Assembly (NCBI GenBank): GCA_903959715.1 | Contig: CAJBXX010000286.1 | Coordinates: 1-10,674, forward strand | DNA: 10,674 nt | DNA from: an uncultured Alphaproteobacteria bacterium | GTDB lineage: Bacteria > Pseudomonadota > Alphaproteobacteria > Rickettsiales > UBA1997 | Reading direction: 5' to 3' | Shown: piece by piece, positions 1-7,266 of the stretch | Numbering within the stretch: position 1 is the stretch's first letter | How the letters are laid out: each line of letters begins with the position of its first letter | The notes under the pieces: model-generated | Told to the model about the DNA's origin: nothing | Databases searched by the model: none | What the model saw: the letters and a program-made list of their open reading frames with translations, nothing else | Program-made: the position numbers and the translations under genes

Positions 1-29
1 ATTAATTTAGAAATTTAAATATAATAATC

Positions 30-1040
30 ATGCGTTCACCCAATCCTGCATTAAGTCCAAAACAAAAACTAGAGCTAGATGATTCAGCCAATCCTGCATT
101 AAGTTCAGAAGAACAGCGAGCACTAGAAGAATTTCAAAGTTTTTTAGATAACGCTAATCATACGCGAACTCCTCTTTATACTTTTGCATTAGAGGGAAAT
201 TTATGGGCGGTCCAAGCTCTGCTTGAAGTTAAAACAAATCCAAATTTAGCAATACAAGATGAAATGAAAACGGCGCCTATTCATGCCGCCTCGCAAAATG
301 GTCACTCGGAAGTTGTTAAGGCTTTACTTCAAGCTAGAGCTGATCCAAACGCATTAACAAAACATGAATCTTATATAAATGCTCTTCATATGGCTCTAGA
401 AAATAAACATGATGAAGTTGTTATAGAATTGCTTAAGGGAGGGGCTGATTCAAATTTACCAAGGAGAGATAAATGGGGTGCAACCCCTCTACATGAAGCA
501 TCAAAATATGGGAGTTCAGAAATTGTCAGAGCTTTACTTGATGCAAAAGCAAATCCAGATTCTTTAATGAAAGGTGATTTAACCCCTATTCATTTAGCTT
601 CTATTGTTGGTAATAAAGAAGTTGCTGAAATTTTAATTGGGGCTGGAGCAAATTTAAATTTAAAAGATGAAGATGGAAAAACCCCTCTTCACCATGCTTT
701 GTTAAATGGTAAACTTAAAATTGCTAAGATTTTGGTTAAAAATGGAGCGGATATAAATGCACCAATGAATAATGGCATAACTCCTACTGAAATACTCAAT
801 AAAATTAAAGAATTAAGCGAAGCTAAATCAGCAAGAAGTGAAATCAAATCAGAAAAAGATTCATCCCCAATGAAAGTTGAATCTGATAGCGGAGCTAGAG
901 CAAAAGGTGATGATTCGCTTTCAGAAGGTATGGCTAAGATTTCAATAAAACAAGAAGCTGGAGAAGGGGTTAGATTAAGAGGTGAGGTTGTTGCGGAAAG
1001 ATTGAAAGCGCCAGCATGTGATCTTGAGCAATTAGATTAA
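30..1040 (+). CDS. Ankyrin-repeat protein, possible host-directed effector
   Basis: This 336-residue protein has no signal peptide or membrane segment. About six ankyrin repeats run from residue 47 to 249, shown by TPLH/TPIH-type starts at 47-50, 82-85, 152-155, 185-188 and 218-221, each followed by an E-V/I-V-x-x-L-L helix and a G/A-A-D/N-x-N turn. A capping segment follows at about 250-262. The N-terminal 46 residues carry a short duplication (NPALS at 5-9 and 21-25). The tail from about 260 is charged and rich in Lys, Ser and Glu, and looks disordered. Ankyrin repeats bind protein partners; in intracellular bacteria such proteins are often secreted effectors, but no secretion signal is identifiable here. 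It converges on dxs with 19 bp between stop codons. No Shine-Dalgarno sequence precedes the ATG. Arginine codons are mostly AGA/AGG (9 of 12). The ankyrin fold is certain; the partner and role are unknown. Confidence 0.9.
   Translation: MRSPNPALSPKQKLELDDSANPALSSEEQRALEEFQSFLDNANHTRTPLYTFALEGNLWAVQALLEVKTNPNLAIQDEMKTAPIHAASQNGHSEVVKALLQARADPNALTKHESYINALHMALENKHDEVVIELLKGGADSNLPRRDKWGATPLHEASKYGSSEIVRALLDAKANPDSLMKGDLTPIHLASIVGNKEVAEILIGAGANLNLKDEDGKTPLHHALLNGKLKIAKILVKNGADINAPMNNGITPTEILNKIKELSEAKSARSEIKSEKDSSPMKVESDSGARAKGDDSLSEGMAKISIKQEAGEGVRLRGEVVAERLKAPACDLEQLD
40..104 (+). repeat. 17-bp exact direct repeat inside the ankyrin gene
   Basis: The 17-mer CCAATCCTGCATTAAGT occurs at 40-56 and again at 88-104. 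The copies are 48 bp apart, so they are in frame and encode NPALS twice with a 16-residue period. This looks like a short in-frame tandem duplication whose intervening part has since diverged. Confidence 0.85.
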
Positions 1041-1059
1041 ACTTGATTTAGATCGTGAA

Positions 1060-2985
1060 TTATTTTGCAAGATTTTTATTTATTAAATCTAAAATATCAT
1101 CAACTCCAATTCCCGATAAATTTCGCATAGTTTTTATATCATTTTGTTCGATGAATTTGTCTTTCATAAACATAGAGCGGAACTTGCATTTTCCATTATC
1201 AAGAAGTGATTTATTGAGTAAAAAATTGCCAACCAAACTGCCAAATCCGCCAATCGCTCCTTCTTCAATGGTGATAAAAATTTCATGATTTTTTACCGTT
1301 TCGATTACTAAATTTTCATCAAAAGGTTTGGCGAATCGAGCGTCAATAATGGTGATTTCAAAATTATATTTTTCTTTAATAATTTTTGATGCTTCGATGG
1401 CGTTTTCAATGATGGTTCCGAGAGTCATAATTGCCACTTTTTCGCCTTTTTGAATTATTTGAGCTTTACCAATTTCGAGAATTTCATCATCGTCAAAATT
1501 AATTATGGTCGAAGCTTCGGCGCGCGGAAAACGAAAAGCACTCGGGCGATCATTGATTTCATTGGCGGTATTGATTGCTTTAATTAATTCTTGACCATTT
1601 GACGGTGCCATAATTACAAAATCAGGCAAATTAATTAAATAAGCAATATCGAACGAGCCGGCATGAGTAGGGCCATCGGCTCCAACGAAACCAGCGCGAT
1701 CAATGGCAAAGCGGACGGGCAATTTTTGCAAAGCGACATCATGAATTACTTGATCGTAAGCCCGTTGTAAAAAAGTTGAATAAATGGCGCAAAATGGCTT
1801 CATGCCTTCACTGGCAAGCCCCGCCGAAAATGTCACGGCGTGTTGTTCGGCGATTCCGACATCAAAAATTTTATTAGCATGATTTTTGGCAAAAAAATCA
1901 AGCCCTGTCCCGCCAGGCATCGCGGCGGTAATTGCTAAAATTTTTTCATCTTTTTTTGCTAATTCGCTCAAACGAGTTCCAAAAATTTTTGAAAAAGTTG
2001 GAAAATTTGAAGTGGCTTTTTGTTGAACTCCCGTCTTTGGATCAAAGCATGAAACCGCGTGAAGTTTATCGGAACTTTGCATGGTTTCAACGAAGCCTCG
2101 ACCTTTCTCGGTGACGCAATGAATTAGAATTGGATCGGAAGATTTATCGTTGCGAATATTTTGTAAAATTGGCACTAAAATATCGAGATTGTGACCATCG
2201 ATTGGACCAATATAATAAAAGCCGAGCTCTTCAAAAATGTTGCCTCCCATCCACCATTCTTTGATGGATTTTTCAAATTTTCGCGGATATTTGCCAACCG
2301 CTTCGGGCAATTTATGAACGACTTTTTTAGAAAAATCACGAATTTTTAAATAAGATTTTGAAGAAGCTAAGCGTGAAAAATAATGCGACATCGCTCCTGT
2401 AGGCGGTGCGATCGACATGTCATTATCGTTCAAAATTACGATTAAGCGATTATCGTGAAAATATTGTTCTTCGAGTGCACCGGCATTATTCATGGCTTCG
2501 AACGCCATACCCGCCGACATTGCTCCATCGCCAATCACCGCAATCACATGCGATTTTTCTTGTTTAAATTTTTTGGCGACTGCGATGCCAAGGGAAGCGG
2601 AAATTGAAGTCGAGCTATGTCCCGCTCCGAAAGGATCAAATTCACTTTCAGCTCGGCGCGTAAAGCCTGACAACCCTTCGGCTTTGCGAATTGTGTGCAT
2701 TTTATTGCGTCGTCCCGTCAAAATTTTATGCGGATAGGCTTGATGTCCAACATCCCAAATTAATTTATCGTGAGGTGTGTCGAAAACATAATGAAGAGCG
2801 CAAGTGATTTCAACAACGCCAAGCCCCGCGCCCAAATGTCCGCCAGTTTTCGCCACCGCAGAAATTGTTTCTTGACGCAATTCATCGGCGATTTGCTTGA
2901 TTTCGTTTAAAGAATATTTTTTTAAATCCGCCGGTAAATTAATTTTATCGAGAAGCGGAGTGCTTGATTTTAAAGGGTCGGTCAT
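1060..2985 (-). CDS. dxs: 1-deoxy-D-xylulose-5-phosphate synthase
   Basis: This cytoplasmic, thiamine-diphosphate-dependent enzyme condenses pyruvate with glyceraldehyde 3-phosphate to DXP, the first step of the MEP isoprenoid pathway and a precursor for vitamins B1 and B6. At 641 residues it is full length. Visible landmarks are His50 in the GGHLG motif, GHSSTS at 122-127, the thiamine-diphosphate motif GDG (152-154) to NDND (186-189), catalytic Glu380 in GIAEQH, Tyr402, Arg430 in DRAG and His441 in GPTHAG. The later residues sit 10 positions past the E. coli equivalents Glu370, Tyr392, Arg420 and His431. The wording around GPIDGHN and HCVTEKGRG resembles alphaproteobacterial enzymes. A small insertion is visible near 170-179. 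The gene is divergent from the MFS gene and convergent with the ankyrin gene. The Arg codons inspected are CGN, as expected for a core gene. Confidence 0.98.
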   Translation of the reverse strand: MTDPLKSSTPLLDKINLPADLKKYSLNEIKQIADELRQETISAVAKTGGHLGAGLGVVEITCALHYVFDTPHDKLIWDVGHQAYPHKILTGRRNKMHTIRKAEGLSGFTRRAESEFDPFGAGHSSTSISASLGIAVAKKFKQEKSHVIAVIGDGAMSAGMAFEAMNNAGALEEQYFHDNRLIVILNDNDMSIAPPTGAMSHYFSRLASSKSYLKIRDFSKKVVHKLPEAVGKYPRKFEKSIKEWWMGGNIFEELGFYYIGPIDGHNLDILVPILQNIRNDKSSDPILIHCVTEKGRGFVETMQSSDKLHAVSCFDPKTGVQQKATSNFPTFSKIFGTRLSELAKKDEKILAITAAMPGGTGLDFFAKNHANKIFDVGIAEQHAVTFSAGLASEGMKPFCAIYSTFLQRAYDQVIHDVALQKLPVRFAIDRAGFVGADGPTHAGSFDIAYLINLPDFVIMAPSNGQELIKAINTANEINDRPSAFRFPRAEASTIINFDDDEILEIGKAQIIQKGEKVAIMTLGTIIENAIEASKIIKEKYNFEITIIDARFAKPFDENLVIETVKNHEIFITIEEGAIGGFGSLVGNFLLNKSLLDNGKCKFRSMFMKDKFIEQNDIKTMRNLSGIGVDDILDLINKNLAK

Positions 2986-3121
2986 TCAATAAAAAATATA
3001 GTAAATTTATTTTGTAAAAGAAAATTTCTTGAAATACACTCGATTCAATTAGTTTAAAAAATTAAATTAAAAATCATTTTTTTAAATTCTAAATATTTAT
3101 TATAAAATCACAAGTCAGCAA
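2986..3121. promoter_or_regulatory. Divergent promoter region between dxs and the MFS gene
   Basis: This 136-bp, very AT-rich gap is the only place from which dxs (leftward) and the transporter-pdxJ pair (rightward) can both start. On the + strand a -10-like TATAAA lies at 3101-3106, 15 nt before the MFS ATG, with only a poor T-rich -35 near 3078-3083. On the - strand a -10-like TATATT lies at 2995-3000, 9 nt before the dxs ATG. An inverted repeat TTGAA-N10-TTCAA spans 3029-3048 and could be an operator, but such short repeats are common in AT-rich DNA. The promoter assignment rests mainly on gene geometry; the exact boxes are weak. Confidence 0.4.
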
Positions 3122-4273
3122 ATGTTTAAAAGTTTCACAAATTTAATTTTCATCCGTAAAACTAAATTTTTATATTTAAGTTTTTTTCTATTCGCCACTA
3201 CTATTGGCATTAATTTGGTAACTTTTCCCTCAATTTTAAAACTCAACAAAATTAGTCCTTCGCAAATTGGTATTGCTTTTGCCATCGAAGTTTGTGGAGT
3301 TGCTTTTATGTCGTTTTTTTTGAGCAAATTCGTTGCGCGATTTGGCATTATTAACGCTTTAAAAATTGCCTCAATTATTTATTCTTCAATAGTTTTGATA
3401 ATCTATTTTTATGTAAGTTTTATATTTTGGTTATTGTTAATTTTTATTTTAGGATGTTGTTGGCTCATATTCGCCATCTCTAGACTATCATGGCTTAATT
3501 TGTTTTTAAATAACGATGAACGCGGAATTGGTTTAGGAATTTTTAGTGCTTTAATTTCGGGTGGACTCGCTTTTGGACCGGTAATAGTAAAGTTTTCGGG
3601 AGCTGAAAGTTATTTAAGTTTTGCAATTTCGGCAATATCAGTTTTATGTGCATCATTATGTCTCAACCCTTTAAAAACAGAGCTTCAACCACAAATAAAT
3701 TCTGAAAGAATTTCGATGATTAAATTTTTAAAAAAAAATCCCAATAGTTTTTTTAGTCGTTTTTTTCTCGATTTTACTACTTATTCAATGTTAAGTTTAA
3801 CCGTGGTTTTTGGCACGGGAATTGGTTTTAGTAATGAGAATTCGGGCTTACTAATCACTGCTTACATGACCAGTGGGTTTTTTGATATTTTTGTCGGCTT
3901 TATGCTCAAAAAAACTCCCGCCAAAACATTAATTAATATTGGTTATTTAGGTTGTCTTTATTGTTTTTTGCTAATAAGCCTTTATCACGAATCATTCTAT
4001 TTTTTGATGACGCTTTTCTTTTTGTTTGGCTTATTTATTGCTTGCATTTATGTATCAGTTTTTAAAATGATTAATGAAGATTACGAAGAAAAAGATCTCA
4101 TTCCCGCTAATTCAACTTTCCAATTTGTTGGCACTTGTGGAGCGCTTACGGGCAGTTTAATTTGCGGTTTTATGATTAATTTTTTTGGTGCTCAAGGCTT
4201 CCCAATTACGATTTGTTTTGGCTGTTTATTTTATTTAACTTTTTTAGTCATTTATGAAAAAAATAAAAAATAA
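3122..4273 (+). CDS. MFS transporter, substrate unknown
   Basis: This 383-residue inner-membrane protein is almost entirely hydrophobic, with about 12 predicted membrane helices in two halves split by a polar loop near residues 182-208 that contains a short basic stretch. Helix 1 spans about 16-38 and helix 2 about 47-67. They are followed by a degenerate MFS motif A loop, S-K-F-V-A-R-F-G at 68-75 (consensus G-x-L-a-D-r-x-G-r), in which the usual Asp is absent. The length is normal for a compact MFS carrier. The sequence does not reveal the substrate. It is transcribed with pdxJ, whose start overlaps its last 20 bp, so the two are probably translationally coupled; a link to a B6-related or DXP-related metabolite is a guess. 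No Shine-Dalgarno sequence precedes the ATG. Fold confidence is high, specificity unknown. Confidence 0.85.
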   Translation: MFKSFTNLIFIRKTKFLYLSFFLFATTIGINLVTFPSILKLNKISPSQIGIAFAIEVCGVAFMSFFLSKFVARFGIINALKIASIIYSSIVLIIYFYVSFIFWLLLIFILGCCWLIFAISRLSWLNLFLNNDERGIGLGIFSALISGGLAFGPVIVKFSGAESYLSFAISAISVLCASLCLNPLKTELQPQINSERISMIKFLKKNPNSFFSRFFLDFTTYSMLSLTVVFGTGIGFSNENSGLLITAYMTSGFFDIFVGFMLKKTPAKTLINIGYLGCLYCFLLISLYHESFYFLMTLFFLFGLFIACIYVSVFKMINEDYEEKDLIPANSTFQFVGTCGALTGSLICGFMINFFGAQGFPITICFGCLFYLTFLVIYEKNKK

Positions 4274-5018
4274 TTCATCGAAAAAATTAGCGAAATCACA
4301 AAATAAAATTCGCCTCGGCGTTAATATCGATCACATCGCAACCATTCGTAACGCTCGTGGCGGAAGCCATCCCGATCCAATTGACGGCGCAATTTTAGCA
4401 CAAAAAAGTGGAGCAGACGGCATTACAATTCATTTACGCGAAGATCGTCGCCACATTCGCGATGAAGATTTATTGCGTTTGAAAAAACATATAAAATTGC
4501 CAATAAATTTAGAAATTGCTGGCACCGAGGAAATGCTAAAAATTGCCATTAAATCCAAGCCTAACGCGGTTTGCATCGTTCCTGAAAAGCGTCAAGAAAT
4601 TACCACCGAAGGCGGGCTCGATTTGATTAAAAACCAACAAAATTTAGAAAAAATTATTAAAAAAATTCGTCAACATAAAATTCGTGTTTCGCTTTTTATC
4701 GATGCGGATTTTAAACAAATTGATATGGCAAAAAAACTTCAAGCCGATATTATCGAAATTCACACGGGAGAATTTTGTAATTTGGTCGGAGTTGCTCAAA
4801 ATCGTGAATTTGCAAAAATTAAAAAATGCGTTGAATATGCTTCTGGCTTGGGTTTGGAATGTCATGCCGGTCATGGTTTAAATTATCAAACTGCCAAAAA
4901 AATTGCCAAAATTCCACAAATTTGTGAATTAAATATCGGGCATTTTATTATTGGCGAAGCAATTTTTGAAGGGCTCGATAAGGTTATAACAAAAATGAAA
5001 AAAATAATATTATTATAA
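4254..5018 (+). CDS. pdxJ: Pyridoxine 5'-phosphate synthase
   Basis: PdxJ performs the last ring-closing step of DXP-dependent vitamin B6 synthesis: 3-amino-2-oxopropyl phosphate plus 1-deoxy-D-xylulose 5-phosphate gives pyridoxine 5'-phosphate. The cytoplasmic TIM-barrel signatures are clear: GVNIDHIATIRNARG from residue 22, HLREDRRH at 60-67, NLE at 85-87, VPEKRQE at 109-115, FIDAD at 148-152, IEIHTG at 167-172 and AGHGLNY from 205. Catalytic residues matching E. coli His45, Glu72, Glu153 and His193 are His60, Glu87, Glu168 and His207. At 254 residues it is slightly longer than usual because of a Lys-rich extension of about 15 residues before the conserved core. This extension lies partly in the 20-bp overlap with the MFS gene. 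No in-frame ATG lies nearer the core, so this start is preferred. All 12 arginine codons are CGN. Confidence 0.98.
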   Translation: MKKIKNNSSKKLAKSQNKIRLGVNIDHIATIRNARGGSHPDPIDGAILAQKSGADGITIHLREDRRHIRDEDLLRLKKHIKLPINLEIAGTEEMLKIAIKSKPNAVCIVPEKRQEITTEGGLDLIKNQQNLEKIIKKIRQHKIRVSLFIDADFKQIDMAKKLQADIIEIHTGEFCNLVGVAQNREFAKIKKCVEYASGLGLECHAGHGLNYQTAKKIAKIPQICELNIGHFIIGEAIFEGLDKVITKMKKIILL

Positions 5019-5092
5019 AATGTTATAACTAAATTGATTTTAAAGTATTTTTATAAAAAATTATTGGCAATTTAACTTTTAAATTAGCGATT

Positions 5093-7252
5093 ATGATAGA
5101 TTATTTTGGAGCGACTCGAAAAAGAGATGAGATAAAAGCGCTAGAGCATCGTAATAAAATAGTTGATTTAACCGAGAGTTATCATGATATTCTAAGGAGA
5201 GAAGGTTATTCAGAAAATGTTATTATAGTATTTAGTTTTCTGGAAAAAGTTGAGATGAACTTTGAAAAGTTGGATAAAGGAAGATCATTTTTAGAAAAAA
5301 CGGGAGAAGAATACGCCAAAAAATGTGCTAAAAAGATTTTAACGGCAATGAAAGAGGTTAAAGATTTCGAAGCTCTTCATGATGAATTAAGTGAAAAAGA
5401 TGCTAAAGGTAAAAGTTTAATTGAGAATATTTTTTTACAAAGAGAAAATTATCTCACAAATCAAAATTGTGCTTTAGAGCCAGCCTCAAAATTTAATGAA
5501 TTAAAGAATGTTTTTTTACTCTATGATGATGAAGTGAAGAAAAATAAAGAAAAATTTTATAACACTTTAACAGAAAAAGGTTATCCGTCAAATTTTAAAA
5601 AATTATATTCTCTTCTTGACAAAAAATATGAAGAATTTAAAGAAACAGATCATTTTAAAAAAACATTAAAAACCGCAACAGATGAAGAATGTTTTAAAAG
5701 TTTTTCTGAAGATTATTTAAAAGGATTAGAATCAAGACACAGTGATTTATATAATATCTATAGCTCTGTAAATCCTGAAAATGGTAAAAATTTTTTAATG
5801 GAATTATTGATGCAAAGATATAATTTTGTAAGAGAAAGAGGTCCTAAAGAAATTACCCTAGATGTTGAAAAATCAAGAAATGTTATAAAGGAACAAAAAA
5901 AAATTAGAAAGGAATATTTTTTACGCAATGATAAAAAAAATCGCTCTGAAATTAGAGGAAAATTATTATCACATATTTCGGTAAATAATCCTGACGATCT
6001 CAATATAGCTCAGGGATACATTACCGCAACCTATAATCATGTTGATGATCTTCGAGATCAATTTGAAAAAACGGCAATAGGCAGATTATATCCCAATGAT
6101 AAAGATGAATTCAAGGATTGGCTTTCACGGCATAAAATTGTTAGAGAGCTTAAGAGTGGTCAATCAGGGGGTCAAAATTTTTTACAAAGAAAGTTAGATT
6201 CGGAAATTGTTGATGCTTTAAGTAATATGTCTTTTAGGGTTTCGTCTTCAGATTTTGAACAAAATGTTGGCTTGTTTTTTTCGGATTCCACTAAAGGTTT
6301 ATATCAAAATATAGCCGAAGTTTTACATGGCCTTAACAAGAAAAAAGCTAATTTTAATCAAGATTTTGCAGATAAATTACAAAATGGCGTTACGGAGCAA
6401 CAAGTTGGAAATTTTTTTCATCATATTGACGATCTCGAAGTGTCGTTTTTAATGTCCAAAGAAGCGAAAAAATTAGAAACATCTAACAATTTAAGCGATG
6501 AAAGCTATGATGGAGAATTTTCGCGATGGCTTGCAATTAACAAAAATAATCAATCCAATCCAAGTTTTAGCGAAGTAAATAATGAGCTTGTTAAGACAGC
6601 CAACAATAATAACAAAATTTTGCAGGAAGTGTTGAAAATGAGGAGAGGAGTGCTTGCTGATGTTGATTCTAGAGGATTTAAATATAAAGATGCGATTAGT
6701 AGAGTCATATTAAAACATGATGCTATTTTAGCAAAAAAAATTGAAGCAAAAAAAGAAAATAATTTAACAAAAGATCTTAGCGAACAAGATAAAAAAAATG
6801 AAAAATTTTATCAAAAATTAAGAGACTATGCTAAGGCAAATAATATTCAAAATGAAGATGCAGAATTAATTATAAATATTTATAAAGCCATTGATAAGAT
6901 TAATAATAGAGGTTTTCCTCATTCTGCATTTGGTGGTGATAATCAAATTAAAAATAAAGATTTGATTAATAATATTTTAAGTAAAAAAACCAGCACAAAG
7001 ACCGAAAGCAGAGTGGAAATAAAAAAAGTTTTATTGGATGTGAGAGAGAGAAATTTAAAATATAGTGAAGAACATGCCAATAAAGCAATTAAAGAAGAAT
7101 TATTTGATCATCTTTTTAAAAATATAGATAACGAAGATTCATCCTATAAAGCCTTTAAAGCAAAAGAAGCAAATTTTAAAGAATTTTTAGCACCCAGTTC
7201 CAAACCAAAGTCAAGTTTTTTAGTAAGGTACTTTGGTGAAAGAAATAAGTAA
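5093..7252 (+). CDS. Large helical repeat protein of unknown family
   Basis: I do not recognise this 719-residue protein. It is rich in Lys, Glu, Asn and Asp, has no signal peptide or membrane helix, and appears almost wholly alpha-helical. Reading it against itself suggests five degenerate tandem modules of about 125-150 residues. Each has a first helix (Y30-H-D-I-L, Y156-N-T-L, L291-L-S-H-I, F425-A-D-K-L, Y573-Q-K-L), a second helix ending near L-E/D-K/D (51, 176, 318, 446, 601), and a third helix of the type G-K-x-L-x-x-x-x-x-Q-R (106-117, 231-242, 359-366, 506-518, 621-632). A truncated sixth copy may start near 641. The two ends echo each other (YFGATRK at 4-10, YFGERNK at 713-719). It lies 74 bp after pdxJ and converges on the kinase gene with 14 bp between stops. 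Arginine codons are 27 AGR of 34, unlike pdxJ. A scaffold or secreted effector is possible; neither is shown. Confidence 0.85.
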   Translation: MIDYFGATRKRDEIKALEHRNKIVDLTESYHDILRREGYSENVIIVFSFLEKVEMNFEKLDKGRSFLEKTGEEYAKKCAKKILTAMKEVKDFEALHDELSEKDAKGKSLIENIFLQRENYLTNQNCALEPASKFNELKNVFLLYDDEVKKNKEKFYNTLTEKGYPSNFKKLYSLLDKKYEEFKETDHFKKTLKTATDEECFKSFSEDYLKGLESRHSDLYNIYSSVNPENGKNFLMELLMQRYNFVRERGPKEITLDVEKSRNVIKEQKKIRKEYFLRNDKKNRSEIRGKLLSHISVNNPDDLNIAQGYITATYNHVDDLRDQFEKTAIGRLYPNDKDEFKDWLSRHKIVRELKSGQSGGQNFLQRKLDSEIVDALSNMSFRVSSSDFEQNVGLFFSDSTKGLYQNIAEVLHGLNKKKANFNQDFADKLQNGVTEQQVGNFFHHIDDLEVSFLMSKEAKKLETSNNLSDESYDGEFSRWLAINKNNQSNPSFSEVNNELVKTANNNNKILQEVLKMRRGVLADVDSRGFKYKDAISRVILKHDAILAKKIEAKKENNLTKDLSEQDKKNEKFYQKLRDYAKANNIQNEDAELIINIYKAIDKINNRGFPHSAFGGDNQIKNKDLINNILSKKTSTKTESRVEIKKVLLDVRERNLKYSEEHANKAIKEELFDHLFKNIDNEDSSYKAFKAKEANFKEFLAPSSKPKSSFLVRYFGERNK

Positions 7253-7266
7253 AACAAGTTATCAAT

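Noticed and set aside
20..25. Perfect TATAAT just before the ankyrin gene
   Set aside because: It ends only 4 nt before the ATG, so transcription would start within or after the start codon; the -35 position falls outside the window and the match is likely chance in AT-rich DNA.
981..1060. A functional tRNA-Ser gene
   Set aside because: Only the 5' half resembles tRNA-Ser; the anticodon stem does not pair and no T arm or acceptor 3' strand is present.
1055..1288. Open frame of 77 codons on the + strand after the ankyrin gene
   Set aside because: It is antisense to the conserved C-terminal domain of dxs and reads as low-complexity shadow sequence.
5047..5061. AT palindrome after pdxJ that might be a terminator
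   Set aside because: It consists only of T and A runs with no loop to spare and no GC stem; such palindromes are expected often at this base composition.
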